NCBI GenBank assembly: GCA_009823505.1
Contig: VZQC01006589.1
Span: 2,236,990-2,300,989 of the forward strand
Origin: Rhizomys pruinosus
Taxonomy: Eukaryota; Chordata; Mammalia; Rodentia; Spalacidae
DNA: 64,000 nucleotides
Direction of reading: 5' to 3'
Under the pieces are notes generated by a model. It was not told the DNA's origin. It saw only the letters and a program-made list of their open reading frames with translations, and ran no database searches. Below are positions 10,833-21,730 of this stretch, piece by piece. The position numbers and the translations under genes are program-made. Position 1 is the stretch's first letter. Each line of letters starts with the position of its first letter.

Positions 10833-11399
10833 AGAACATATACACACAAAAAGTCAATAAAACATGTTCCTTTGCTCTGACCACCCCCAAAAAACTTATT
10901 TTCTCATTTAAATATTTAGTTTTTAAAAGTTTCATTTATTTCTCAATCTACAGTATTCTACACATTTTTCTGTGAGAAGAAAACTAGTCATTTTGTTCAG
11001 GGGTATTTATGTACTTAGATGGGGCAATCACAGTAAGTCATTAAGTATGACAGTAGGGGTTTACTTTAACAAATGCAAAAAAACACTACTAGCTCAATGA
11101 ATGATGACCACCATTTATCTCTCCAATTATTTTTAAAAAATAATTCGGTTTTATCTATGAGTGATATAACTACTTCAGGACCTCAGGCCTCATAAGCATG
11201 GTACCAATATTGCTAATTAACTTTTATCATGTGTACAAAGAGTTAGCAGAGTACACCTGATCCTCCAGCTGTCCTTAGAGAGGCTGGCTTGCTAGGCTGG
11301 CACTTGGCTGGGACCTGAGAACTTAGACTTGGGAATGTTCTCATCACAACTGATAAGAGTTGCTTACTGAGCCCAAGATGATTGTGCCATCAATGTGGT

Positions 11400-11735
11400 T
11401 TATGGTGAAAAACTGCTTTCCTTCTAGGAGTCTGAAATTTTGGTAGAGGGTGCCCACAGAATCAGCTTCCAATAAAAATTCTGGGGATGGAGTCTCTTTA
11501 AGCTTCAGCAGCAGACAACACTTTAAACTTGTTACAATCCCATGCTGGCAGAGTTAAGCCCATCCTACATGAGTACTGGGAGAATATTCTTAGAAATTGT
11601 GCCTACCTTCCTCTGACCTTTCTCTCATGTGTGTCAACCCTGTGCTGATTTTACTCTGTATCTTTTAGCTGTAATAAACTCCTGCCATGGTTACAAATAT
11701 ATGCTGAGTCTCCTGAGTCCTTCTAGAAATCAGTG
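11400..11735 (+). mobile_element. Possible old LTR relic
   Basis: Ends with gctgtaataaactcctgcc then gctgagtctcctgagtcc, an AATAAA-plus-U5-like arrangement. Family not identified. Confidence 0.3.
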
Positions 11736-11825
11736 ATCCTGTATATATTCATAGCACAATTCAGTGTAAGGATGGAGAACAGGAACTGGGTTCTGCATCT
11801 ATTTGTAATTCTTTTTATGTTTAAT

Positions 11826-12063
11826 TTTTTTTTTATTTATTTCTGTATGTGTATGAACGTACTGTCTGCATGTAGGTTTGTGCACCCGTGTCGTGCAATG
11901 CCGCGGAGGTCAGAAGAGGGTGTCAGATTCCCCTGGAACTGGAGTTCTCCTGGAATTGGAGTTTCAGACGGTTCTCAGCTGCCACGTGGGTGCTGGGGAT
12001 CGAACCCGGGTCCTCTGTAAGAGCGGCCGGTGCTCTTAACCGCTAGGCCATCTCTCCAGCCCC
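11826..12063 (-). mobile_element. B2 SINE, double unit, young
   Basis: CpG-rich antisense B2 (cgtgtcgtgcaatgccgcgg; B box ggatcgaaccc reversed). Two 17-bp units. Confidence 0.95.
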
Positions 12064-12424
12064 CTAGTTTTTAAAATAAACATTGTGATACAACATAGCA
12101 ATCTTATATCAAATGTCAACTATGCACAGGAAAAAGCCAAGAAATGTAATGAGAAACTTTAGCCATCTCCCTAAAGCAAAGTTAGTAACTGTCAAATCCA
12201 TGCAGCGCAATGATGCTCTCAGCAGAATCAGAGGAAAGGGGTTTTTGTTTGGACTGAGAGAGGTAAAGAAAGTGGGACAGAACTAGAAATTCGGCCACAC
12301 TGGAGTTTTCCATTGGTTCCATCCTAAGTGTGCTCATCCTAAGTCTGCTTGCAGACTTTAGTCACTGGTGTTAGTGGCTCCATTCACATACATAACTGCC
12401 ATTGCCAAAAGAGGACCACTATGA

Positions 12425-12529
12425 AGTGGATCTTTGTGAGTTCAAGGCCAGCCTGGGCTACAGAGTGAGTTCCAGGACAGCTGGGGCTACAGGGAGACCC
12501 TGTCTCAAAAAAGACCAAAAAAAAAAAAT
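12425..12529 (+). mobile_element. 5'-truncated B1
   Basis: Begins gtggatctttgtgagttc and runs through ctgtctcaaaaaagacc to an A tail. Confidence 0.9.
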
Positions 12530-12759
12530 CAAAAATTTTCTTTTGATGCTAGAGTTTCCACTCTTGTCAAAATGTCCACAAGATCAGGAATCTCAATGTA
12601 TAGCATCTCTGAATCAACTCCCCTTGCTAATAAAATCAAAGTCAATGAGCTGTGTGGGTTTGGGCACAACTGCTTGCAAATTGGTTTTACATGAAGGATG
12701 CTTGTACTCACAAATTATCACCTATTGTTAAAAAAAAATGAAAACAAAACAAAACAAAA

Positions 12760-12925
12760 AAGCAGAGAAAGATGCAGAAAATTTATGGCAGAATGCACGA
12801 TCTGCGATGGGTAGGGGTGGGGTGGGGGGGGGGGAAGGGAAGGGGTAATGCCTGAACTGAATTGGAAATGATGTTGAATATCACAAAGCATCAATATAAT
12901 TAAAAAAGAAAAGAAAAGAAAAGGT
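12760..12925 (+). mobile_element. L1 3' UTR relic
   Basis: Pattern gcagaatgcacga, G-run (12821-12834) and A-rich tail matches the L1 3' UTR seen at 45265 and 3931. Confidence 0.6.
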
Positions 12926-12981
12926 GATAAATACTAAGTTTCTAGTCTAAAAGAAACGCATGCTTTTAGGATCTTATGTTT

Positions 12982-12984
<3 letters not shown>

Positions 12985-13015
<31 letters not shown>

Positions 13016-13156
13016 TCTTTTCGAGACAGGGTCTCCCTGTAGCCCCAGCTGTCCTGGAACTCACTCTGTAGATCAGGCTGGCCTTGAACTCACAAAGATC
13101 CACCTGCCTCTGAGTCCCAAGTGCTAGGATTAAAGGCATGCACCACCACGCCCAGG
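12985..13156 (-). mobile_element. B1 SINE with 30-T tail
   Basis: Uninterrupted T run (12985-13014), then a complete antisense B1 ending accaccacgcccagg. Confidence 0.95.
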
Positions 13157-13200
13157 TTATTTTACATTCTTAAAAATACATATTAAAAATACACTCCAAG

Positions 13201-13413
13201 AGGCTGGAGAGATGGCTTAGCAGTTAAGAGCGCCAACTGCTCTTGCAGAGGACCTGGGTTTGATTCCCAGCACCCACATGGCGGCTAAGAACCATCTTTA
13301 ACTCCAGTTCCAGGGGAATCCAACGCCCTCTTCTGACCTCCGCAGCATTGCACAACAGGGGTGCACCAACCTACATGCAGAAGAGTACACACTCATACAC
13401 ATTAAAAAAAAAA
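13201..13413 (+). mobile_element. B2 SINE, single unit
   Basis: Complete B2; TSD aaatacactc on both sides. Confidence 0.93.
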
Positions 13414-13427
13414 AATACACTCAAAAA

Positions 13428-13496
13428 TATCCATATATGCATGCCACATATATCTTTTAGCATCTTCAGCTTATGATTTCTTTATTTCCCAAAACA
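13428..13496. repeat. Left copy of a 78-bp direct repeat
   Basis: Matches 14229-14298 nearly base for base (atatgcatgccaca, cttttagcatcttcagctta, tttcccaaaaca). Read as the left target-site duplication of the L1 at 13963-14228, later split by nested insertions; its last bases resume at 13949-13962. Confidence 0.8.
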
Positions 13497-13536
13497 AGAA
13501 AAAAAGAAAAAAATATATATAGACAGAGACATAGGT

Positions 13537-13548
13537 ATGTACACACAA

Positions 13549-13579
<31 letters not shown>

Positions 13580-13690
13580 CACTCTTTAGATAGGGTCTCA
13601 TTATACAAACAAATCTGGTCTCAAACACTGGATACTCCTGCTGCAACCTCCCAATTATTAGAATTACATTCATCTGTCATTATGCCTAGC
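13537..13690 (-). mobile_element. (CA)n and old B1-like relic
   Basis: CA repeat (13537-13583), then a worn antisense B1-type monomer (tagatagggtctcatta, gaattacattcatctgtc, atgcctagc). Confidence 0.5.
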
Positions 13691-13696
13691 TTGTAC

Positions 13697-13950
13697 TTTT
13701 TTTTTTTTTTTTTTTTGAGACAGTCTCCCTTTAGTCCCAATTGGCCTGGAGCTCACTATGTAGACCAGGCTGGCCTTGAACTCACAGAGATCCTCCCTCT
13801 GCCTCCGCAGTGCTGGGATTAAAGGCACACATGCGCCACCACACCCAGCCTAAGACGGTCCCTAGCTGCCATATGGGTGCTGGGAATCGAACCTAGGTCC
13901 TCTGCAAGAGCAGTCAGTGCTCTTAACTGCTGAGCCATCTCTCCAGCCCC
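13697..13950 (-). mobile_element. Composite B2(head)-B1 SINE
   Basis: In antisense: 20 T, complete B1 (to 13848), then B2 head only (taagacggtccctagctgcc to ctccagcccc). The sense junction is ...gaccgtctta|ggctgggtgtggtggc. The B2 tail is missing. Confidence 0.75.
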
Positions 13951-13962
13951 AAAACATATTTT

Positions 13963-14228
13963 TTTTCAAAGCCAATTTTTATTGAAGCTTTGTGCATCTC
14001 ATATAAAATTTCCAATCAAGTCTAGACCCTTTCCCCCTTCCGTGCCCCCCCACCCCACCAGAGCTCATGAATTCTGCCAAACATGTTTTTCATCTTTTTC
14101 TTAGTCTCTCTTAAAATTTTCGATACAGAAGTTTACTGTTTTGAGCAGAAGTTCACCATTTCAGTCAGTTCTTTGACCCAGTCTTCTTGTTGTTGTTGTT
14201 GTTCCTTCCAATTTGCATCACTCCAAAC
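13963..14228 (-). mobile_element. 5'-truncated L1, 3' UTR only
   Basis: Antisense 3' UTR (caaagccaatttttattg, gtctagacc, accccaccagagctcatg, ttgttgttgttgttc). The flanking 78-bp direct repeat is its apparent TSD, and the right copy ends at tatttt|at, a fair L1 endonuclease site. Confidence 0.85.
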
Positions 14229-14306
14229 TATACATATATGCATGCCACACATATCTTTTAGCATCTTCAGCTTATGATTTCTTTTTTATTTCCCAAAACA
14301 TATTTT
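14229..14306. repeat. Right copy of the 78-bp direct repeat
   Basis: See 13428-13496. This copy is uninterrupted and presumably shows the pre-insertion sequence. Confidence 0.8.
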
Positions 14307-14321
14307 ATAGAGATAAAGATT

Positions 14322-14477
14322 CTTTTTTGTCTTTGTTTTTTGAGACAGGGACTCCCTATAGCTCCAGGTACCCTAGAACTCACTGTGTAAATCAAGCTGA
14401 CCTCTATCTCATAGAGATCTACCTGCCTCTGGCTCTCAAGTGCTGGGACTAAAGGCATGCACCACCATGCCCAGCTA
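14322..14477 (-). mobile_element. B1 SINE
   Basis: Antisense B1 (gagacagggactccc, gaactcactgtgtaaatc, ctgggactaaaggcatgc), moderately diverged. Confidence 0.88.
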
Positions 14478-14479
14478 AG

Positions 14480-15810
14480 ACAGATTCTTACAAACACCGG
14501 TTTAATAACACAAATACTGCTTGCTACCCAAAAGCTAAGACTCTCTTGTCAGAAAGCTAATTGTATTATTATACTGAAAGGGCTCATTTACAACTTGTAT
14601 AAATTTGCTACAGAATCAGAATCATGCAATTGTATATTAAAGTTAAATTTTAGAAGTTCTGGGATACAAAACAATGAAACATTTTTAATGTTATATATTG
14701 TTTAAAGTAGTTTAAATAATTAAACAATAAGTGAAATGTAAAACTTAAATCAGGGTAAAGTAAAAACCAAAAGTGTATAGATAATGAAGGTATCATGGAA
14801 ACTGGTTAAAAATTATAATGAAGAGAAAGGTAATAAGAACACAGCAACCTGGCTGAAATGGATATTCATTAGGGCACTCTTCACATCAATACCGACCATT
14901 TGGACTCTGTGGTCTTTATCAGTGTCCCAGCTGGTAACGGTTGAAGGTTAATGCTTTACCCCATTCTGTTCAATTTTCTATCCTAATTAGCCCTCCAAAT
15001 CTATAGCTGTGAGTACCAAGTGTCTGTGCTCAAAGGAAACTAATTAATGCTAGCAAATTAGATCAAGTCCAAAGATTCAACAGCCAAACTCTTAGTTAAA
15101 TGCTCCTTGTTAATAGGAAATGTAGCTGTCAATAACTGCTGTTGGTGACTATAATGAGGCATCTTTCTTTCATTGAAAGTGGTTTCATTTCTCTTTGTCC
15201 CTGGAAAAGCTGTTCCATTCCCTTCACAAACCTAAGTTACTGGCAGTCTGACCCAATTCTTATAATAAGCTGGGTTGAAGTGACATGAAAAAAAAAATTA
15301 AAACAGAAAAGCTTCCTACATAATAATGTTTAAGGCATTTAGCAGAAAGTCAGATCACTTATTAAAATTCCTATATCTTTATTCAGGAACCATACAATTA
15401 GCATACATAATGCTTTTAAGTAAAATCCTATAATTATTTAATAAAGCAGGGACAATAAACAGTAAATAAACAATGGAAGTGTCCTGATTCTACACTGTCT
15501 TCTTGTTCTGTTTCAATGCAGCCTTCTAATGCTTCACTAATACTAATGTATACTCTTTTCACATGGTTAAATGGAGAATATTAAGAATTTTTTCACATGG
15601 TTAAATGGAGAATATTAAGAATTTATTACGCTTCCATACAATAATTTTGCATTCTAAAACACTATTTTGGACAATATAGCCTAAAGCATTAATATGACTA
15701 TAAGAAATTCAAATATTCAGAAATCAATTACTTTTCAATAAGAGAAAATGCATTAAAAATGAATCAAATTCTAAAACACATTTTTAAAACACATTCTTAC
15801 ATTTAATATT
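14480..15810. other. SINE-free unique intron DNA near exon 2
   Basis: No transposon recognised. AT-rich with several TAAT homeodomain-type cores (for example 14985-15060). Part of a 3.4-kb stretch almost free of repeats. Confidence 0.5.
15556..15623. repeat. Perfect 34-bp tandem duplication
   Basis: The unit beginning ttttcacatggttaaatgg repeats exactly once with period 34. Confidence 0.95.
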
Positions 15811-15814
15811 TATT

Positions 15815-15970
15815 GCGTGTTTTGTTGGGGGGGAGATACATGTCACAGGGGTCAAAGGACAACTTGAAGGAGTCAGTTCTTTCCTCCTACCACGTGAGTC
15901 CTAGGGATCTAACTTAGGTTATCATGCTTACTCACAAGTGCCTTTATCTGTTGAGCCATCTCACCAGCCC
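15815..15970 (-). mobile_element. B3/B2-like relic
   Basis: Antisense tRNA-SINE outline: caggggtcaaagga, taacttaggttatcatgc, gttgagccatctcaccagccc. Confidence 0.6.
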
Positions 15971-17764
15971 CCAATTAAGATGCTTTTATTCTTCAGAATA
16001 TTATAGGTATAATTAAAAAAAAAACTTAACATGCATAACTTGGTTTTTGACAAAAAAATTTAAAAACAGACATTTATTTTTCTGCACTATTATAATGTAG
16101 TAGCTGTAAAACCCAAATATTTTATAGTCTATTCCTTTATTTCAAACACCAAAGTTTCAGTGTCTAAAAATAAGTAAAGGCAGTTCTGATACCCAAAGCC
16201 ATACAATAACTTCTGCATTTTGAATCGGTAAAAATCAATCTGTAACTGAGCTGGCTAGCTTTTGTTCATCCTGAGTTTCAGGGTGATGGACTACAGAACA
16301 GAAACAGGATAAAGGCAATCTGTACGTTATCACTTTGGACTGATAATAGAAACAACAGGCAAATTTTCCTAGTAGTGGGAAGTTAACCCAATAATTTATA
16401 TATACTTTCAAGCTTCATTCCACCTTACCTGAATGAGATGTGTTTTATAAAGACTGCCTCGAGATTATTAGCATGACACCTGCCAATGCCAGATGTGCCC
16501 TGAACCCTGTCTGCAGGTGCCAATGGGCTAATTTCTCTTGACACCTGGGGTGAGGGACTGAAGGAAGGTATTCTGATTAAACAACTAATTTATGGTGAAA
16601 GCAAAAGTAATACCACAAAATGGCTATTTTAAATTACTAATTTATAGATGATTTAAAATGTAATGTCTTAGTAAGTCATTGAACTCAAGAAACATAAATG
16701 GCTGTCACATTGTAACATAAAAGGAATATTCTTGTTAGACTGCCCCCATTATACGCAAAAGTCATCTCAGGACTGAAGAAAGAGAAAGAGATAAAAAGCC
16801 CCCTAGTGTGTTAACTTTATTGACACAGTTTAGAAACTAGAGTTGACACAGCCTGACTCTGTAAACTTTGCAATGACCTACAGCTCACTGCTCTCATCAC
16901 CAAGGCAATGAAAGGGAAAGGTAGGAAAGGGAAATAAGAGAATAGCCTATACCAGCAAACGTTCGCTGCTGCCTTTCGATGGCCATTCCAAGAGGTAGGT
17001 TATCTTTAAAGAGATTTCTACACCAATACTGCCATTTAGTCTCCTAGTAACCCATCATCTATAGATACAGTATGGTTTCAGGTTTTAGCTGTCACATTAT
17101 TTGCATTTTCACTAGAATGTTACATGTCAATCAATAATAGGCTTCTAAAGTTACAGTACATAGGAACACTACTGTGAAAAACACATTCAAAGAAAACATG
17201 CCTGTGTGTCTAGTAATATGTACTTACATAAATACCTTGTACTTCAAAACATAAAAGAAAACAGAGCACAGAAAGAAGAGAAAGAGAGAGAGAGAGAGAG
17301 ATCCTCAGACTTACTGCAAGTTCTAGTAGGATTTCACTAATAATTTAGTGATAGACAATATTCCTAAAGTACATCATTGCAATATATGTGTTTGTATATA
17401 AATATGAAAACATATAGACAGATGAAAAACAGGTTCACAGTAGACCTGATATTTCTTTTCCCCCCTCTCAAAATTACTAGAATAACTAGTTTCTCCAGAA
17501 TGTTCAAATCAAGTTTTTGTCTATAAAACCGTATTTCTGGAAAGAAAAGGGTTTTTTATTACCAATTTGGAGGAATGTTTTTAAACTGTAAATGAACTGA
17601 ACACTGGAAGTTCTGAAAAGCTAAAGGATTGGTATCTCAGTGAAAGGATGAGAAGGAATTCATACATATTAATTCACTGACTACTTGACTCTGAGGCTAA
17701 GAATTAAATTCACATCATATTATTACAAATGAATTTGAGCTTTATATGACTATATGAATCTTAC
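15971..17764. other. Unique intron 2 DNA next to exon 2
   Basis: No SINE or LINE recognised over 1.8 kb; contains a short (GA)n at 17281-17302. Confidence 0.5.
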
Positions 17765-17854
17765 CTTCAACTTGTTCAGAACACCTCTCTCTGGCCTTTT
17801 CTCTCATTATTTTTGGGATCAGAACATCTTTTTCAACATGTCTGAGATGCTGCT
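17765..17854 (-). CDS. Cmc1: Cmc1 exon 2 (90 nt)
   Basis: Seen: reading right to left, a pyrimidine-rich tract and ctag acceptor precede the exon, and an aag|gtaag donor follows it. Joined in phase 1 to exon 1 it gives residues 7-36: E-Q-H-L-R-H-V-E-K-D-V-L-I-P-K-I-M, then REKARERCSEQVE. Cys31 is the first cysteine of the first CX9C motif; its partner and the second CX9C hairpin must lie in later exons. Known: human CMC1 has Asp at residue 7, here Glu, a conservative change. Exon 3 was looked for on the minus strand in 1-17764 and was not seen, so it lies beyond the left edge. Not a processed pseudogene: both splice sites are present. Confidence 0.93.
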
Positions 17855-17943
17855 CTAGAAAAAAAGATATTAAAGTCAAGAAAATCATCAGGTAGAAAAA
17901 AATAAACATAACAGCTATTTAAAGTAAAAACCTAAGAAACTAC

Positions 17944-18160
17944 ATTTTTTTTTATTTTATTTATTTTATGTGTATGAGTGTGTTGCCTACATGTAAGTGC
18001 ACCCAACTCACGCAATGCCTGCAGAGGCTAGAAGAGGGTGCCAATCCCCTTGAACTGTAGTTACTGACTGTTGTTAGCAGCATGTAGGGTTAGGAACCAA
18101 ACCCAAGTCCCCTGCAAGAACAGCCAGTGCTCTTAACCACTGAGCCATCTCTCCAGACCT
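17944..18160 (-). mobile_element. B2 relic near exon 2 acceptor
   Basis: Diverged complete B2, sense relative to Cmc1, 90 bp upstream of the exon 2 acceptor. Confidence 0.85.
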
Positions 18161-18169
18161 TTTACAAAA

Positions 18170-18298
18170 AATTAGTTTATTTTTATGTATATGAGTATAT
18201 TATCTGTACTTAAGTGCACCTGGGTCATGCAATACCTACAGAGGTCAGAAGAAAGCATCAGATCCCCTATAACTGGAGTTATAGACAGTGCAACTAAA
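18170..18298 (-). mobile_element. B2 tail relic
   Basis: B2 3' half only (tatgagtatattatctg, gaggtcagaagaaagc, ctataactggagttatagac); the head is missing. Confidence 0.75.
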
Positions 18299-18379
18299 CT
18301 TTTAAATGGATCTTTTACTGCCTGATAAAAGTGTGATTATTTTAATCATGAGAAATCATTCTAAATATTTTTTGGTCTT

Positions 18380-18619
18380 TTTTTTAATTTTATTTATTTT
18401 CTATGCATATGAATGTACTGTCTGCATCTAGGTTTGTGCACCCATGTCGCGCAATGCTGCGGAGGTCAGAAGAGGGTGTCAGATTCCCCTGGAACTGGAG
18501 TTCTCCTGGAATTGGAGTTACAGACGGTTCTCAGCCGCCACGTGGGTGCTGGGGATCGAACCCGGGTCCTCTGCAAGAGCAGTCGGCACTCTTAACTGCT
18601 AGGCCATCTCTCCAGCCCC
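18380..18619 (-). mobile_element. B2 SINE nested in a B1 tail, double unit
   Basis: Young antisense B2 inserted in the T-rich tail of the B1 at 18620-18732; the ttggtctttt tail motif is duplicated on both sides. Confidence 0.92.
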
Positions 18620-18732
18620 ATTTTTTTTTTGGTCTTTTTGAGACAGGGTCTCCCTTTTAGTCTCAGCTGGCCTGGAACTCACAAAGATCCGCCTGACTCC
18701 TGAGTGCTAGGTGTGCGCCACCACGCCAGGCA
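18620..18732 (-). mobile_element. B1 SINE (internally deleted), host of the B2
   Basis: Antisense B1 lacking the tgtagaccagg block; attctaaatattttt flanks the B1-B2 pair as a TSD (left about 18359, right 18731). Confidence 0.88.
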
Positions 18733-18858
18733 TTCTAAATATTTTTATAGACAAAAAAAGAAAAAAGGAAGGATCACAGCCAACATTTTTCTAAAAATTT
18801 CTGTAAACTTTTGCATTCCATACAGATGAGCACAAATTAAAGTCTGAACTTAATTTTC

Positions 18859-18870
18859 TTTCTTTCTTTC

Positions 18871-18914
<44 letters not shown>

Positions 18915-18927
18915 TTTTTTTTTTTTG
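18859..18927. repeat. (TTTC)n then poly-T
   Basis: TTTC units with one break, running into a T run of a B1 start. Confidence 0.95.
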
Positions 18928-19040
18928 TCTCTTTGAGACAGGGTNGCGCAATGCTGCGGAGGTCAGAAGAGGGTGTCAGATTCCCCTGGAACTGGAGTTC
19001 TCCTGGAATTGGAGTTACAGACGGTTCTCAGCCGCCACGT
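18928..19040 (-). other. Suspect junction: B1 start, 'n', then 95 bp of B2
   Basis: B1 start gtctctttgagacagggt breaks at 'n' (18945). Bases 18946-19040 are identical to 18449-18543 and end abruptly inside the B2 head. A likely assembly or gap-closure artefact. Confidence 0.8.
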
Positions 19041-19047
19041 ACATTTA

Positions 19048-19213
19048 GTTTTTTTGTTTGTTTGTTTTATCTCTTTGAGACAGGGTCTCCATGTAGCCCC
19101 AACTGTCCTGGAACTCACTATGTAGACCAGGCTGGCCTTGAACTCACAGATATCTGCCTGCCTCTGCCTCCCGGGTGCTGGAATTAAAGGTGTGCACCAA
19201 CCACACCCAGCTT
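19048..19213 (-). mobile_element. B1 SINE
   Basis: Antisense B1 with (TTTG)n tail, ending accacacccagc. It repeats the ctctttgagacagggt seen just before 18945. Confidence 0.92.
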
Positions 19214-19358
19214 TAATTTTCTTATTAATTTAATATGCAAATACTTCAGTTTTCACTGATACTACAATGTAGAGATAGATGAAAAGACACAAAATTAAAA
19301 GACATATGGGAAGTGAATCCCACCCTGCAGTAGGAGCAACTTAGAAAATAACTGGCAA

Positions 19359-19611
19359 GGGCTGGAGAGATGGCCTAGTGGTTAAGAGTGCTGACCGCTC
19401 TTACAGAGGACCCGGGTTCGATCCCCAGCACCCACATGGCGGCCGAGAACTGTCTGAAACTCCAATTCCAGGAGAACTCCATTTCCAGGGGAATCCAACA
19501 CCCTCTTCTGACCTCCGCGGCATTGCATGACACGGGTGCACATACTTGCATGCAGACAGTACATTCATACACATACAGAAATAAATTTTTTTAATTTAAT
19601 AAAAAAATTAA
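19359..19611 (+). mobile_element. B2 SINE, double unit, 17-bp TSD
   Basis: Young B2; perfect TSD tagaaaataactggcaa at 19342-19358 and 19612-19628. Confidence 0.96.
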
Positions 19612-19837
19612 TAGAAAATAACTGGCAAAAAAAAATAACTGGCAGAAGAAAAAGCAAAACTACAGGTCCACACGCAAAACAAAGTATGTGAAGTATGTGA
19701 GATTTCTATGCTCTTTTAACACAGCTTCCACCATGAAACTAAAACTCCAAACTGAACAACAGCAACCACACCCCCCTGCTTCTTAAATTCTGAGAGTCCC
19801 AATAACAAAGTAGTTTCCTTAATGAAAATAAATGACA

Positions 19838-20095
19838 TGGGCTAGAGATGACTCAGTGGTTAAGAGCACTGGCTGCTCTTGCAAAGGACACAGGTATAGT
19901 TCCCAGCACCCACAGAGCAGCTGACAACCATCTGTAACTCCAGTTCCAGAGGATCTGGTGCCCTCTTCTGGCCTCCATGGGCTCTGCACACATGTGGTAC
20001 ATTATATATATATATATTCAGAATTATATATATATATATATTCAGAAAAAACACTGATACACATAAAATGAAAATAAATATGATTTTTAATTTAA
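19838..20095 (+). mobile_element. B2 relic with (TA)n in the tail
   Basis: Diverged B2; the 3' part carries a duplicated (TA)n-ttcagaa block (20003-20047). Confidence 0.85.
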
Positions 20096-20156
20096 AAAAA
20101 TGACAGGGAAACTGAACAAGAAAAGGGAAGTAAGATCTGATTAAAGGAGTAATCAG

Positions 20157-20377
20157 GGCTAGAGAGATGGCTCAGTGGTTAAAAGCACTGGCTGCTCTTC
20201 CAGACCCAAATTCAATTTTCCAGCACCCACTTGATTACTAACAACCTCCTGTAACTCCAATCCCAAGGGATCCAACACCCTCTTCTGGCCTCCACTGGCA
20301 CTGCATGACATGGGTGCATTTACATATGCATGACATGTGTGCACTTACATACAAGCAGGCAAAACACTTGGATACAA

Positions 20378-20412
<35 letters not shown>
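20157..20412 (+). mobile_element. B2 relic with (AAAT)n tail
   Basis: Diverged B2 with a partly duplicated gcatgacat/gtgcattacatatgc tail and about nine AAAT units. Confidence 0.85.
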
Positions 20413-20415
<3 letters not shown>

Positions 20416-20890
20416 TAAAAGAAGACAATCATATTTCCAGAGTACTCCAGAAAAAAAAAAAAAAGGATGGCCAAAATGGGTGCTACTCCTTGACCTGAAG
20501 CAGTAAAAATAGGGAACAAGAGACTGCACTGGAGGAAACTGAAGTTGTTAGCTCCAAGTTCCTCAGTAGAAAACACATGGTTACTACCACCTCTATTGTT
20601 CTCAGGTCACAAAGAGGGAGAGAGTGGGAGGAAGATTTATCCCTAAAAAGACCAGCAAGTTTCCTAGTATAGAGTTATCTAGGAAGACTAGGAACTCCTG
20701 AACTCTTTCTGGCTATTCCCAATCTCCTCTTCCTGCAGGCAGCTAGGAATTGACAGGTATTTAAGGGGAAGATAATGGGTAACCCTCAAAGCAACCAACA
20801 CCAAAAACAAAGCAGTCAAGAATCACAGAACAAGCATCCACAATTAATCAGAAAGTAACTACTCCTGAGAGGGTTAAAAATATAAAAGAG
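20413..20890. other. Unique intron sequence
   Basis: Nothing recognised apart from an A run near 20450. Confidence 0.4.
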
Positions 20891-21042
20891 AAGCCAGGTA
20901 TGGCTTTAATCCCAGTACTCAGAAGGCAGAGGCAAGTGGATCTCTGTGAGTTCAAGGCCAGTTGGGTCTACATAGCGAGTTCCAGGACAGCTGGGCTACA
21001 GGGAGACCCTGTCTCAAAAAAGGCAAAAGAGAAAAAAAATCA
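20891..21042 (+). mobile_element. B1 SINE
   Basis: B1 with a deletion in the head (gtatggctttaatcc) and A-rich tail. Confidence 0.9.
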
Positions 21043-21055
21043 TATATATGAGAGA

Positions 21056-21325
21056 TTTTTTTTTTTTTTTTTTTTTTTTGGTATTTTTGAGACAGGGTCT
21101 CCCTTCAGTCCCAGCTGGCCTGGAGCTCACTCTGTAGACCCAGCTGGCCTTGAACTCACAGAGATCCGCCTGCCTCTGACTCCCAAGTGCTGGGATTAAA
21201 GGCATGTGCCACCAGGCCCAGCAATAAAGACAGTTCTTAGCTGCCATGTGGGTGCTGGGAATTGAACCCAGGTCCTCTACAAGAGCAGTCAGTGCTCTTA
21301 ATCGCTGAGCCATCTCTCCAGCCCC
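21056..21325 (-). mobile_element. Composite B2(head)-B1 SINE
   Basis: Antisense: 24 T, full B1, then B2 head only. Sense junction ...gaactgtctttatt|gctgggcctggtggc. A short TSD gagaga (21050-21055, 21326-21331) encloses both parts. Confidence 0.8.
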
Positions 21326-21475
21326 GAGAGAATATTTTTAAACAGATACAATAAATAGAGTGAATCAAATAAAAAGCCATGAGTCCTCAAACTGAAGACA
21401 TGTTCTAGCTTCAAATGCTTTGATGAAATGTCTAGCACTCCAGATCTGACAACTAAAATGAAATGGAAACATTTT

Positions 21476-21730
21476 TTATTTATTTATTTATTTTTTATTT
21501 TATTTATTTCTGTATGTGTATGAATGTACTGTCTGCATGTAGGTTTGTGCACCCGTGTCGTGCAATGCCGCGGAGATCAGAAGAGGGTGTCAGATTCCCC
21601 TGGAACTGGAGATCTAGTGGAACTGGAGTTTCAGACGGTTCTCAGACGCCATGTGGGTGCTGGGGATCGAACCCGGGTCCTCTGCAAGAGCAGTCGGTGC
21701 GCTTAACCACTGAGCCATCTCTCCAGCCCC
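21476..21730 (-). mobile_element. B2 SINE, variant double unit
   Basis: Young antisense B2; the duplicated block is altered (ggaactggagatctagtgg). TTTA repeats at left. Confidence 0.93.

Larger units (their letters stand above)
1..17764 (-). other. Cmc1: Cmc1 intron 2 (5' part; continues past left edge)
   Basis: Starts at the aag|gtaag donor of exon 2. No sequence encoding the expected continuation (the second cysteine of the first CX9C hairpin) was seen down to base 1, so the intron is at least 17.7 kb. Confidence 0.8.

Noticed and set aside
1..17764. Cmc1 exon 3
   Set aside because: Searched by eye on the minus strand for the second half of the first CX9C motif and flanking splice sites; not seen.
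18403..18660. Repeated similar peptides (…VLSACRFVHPCRAMPRRSEEGV…) at many positions
   Set aside because: They are antisense translations of B2 SINEs, not a gene family.
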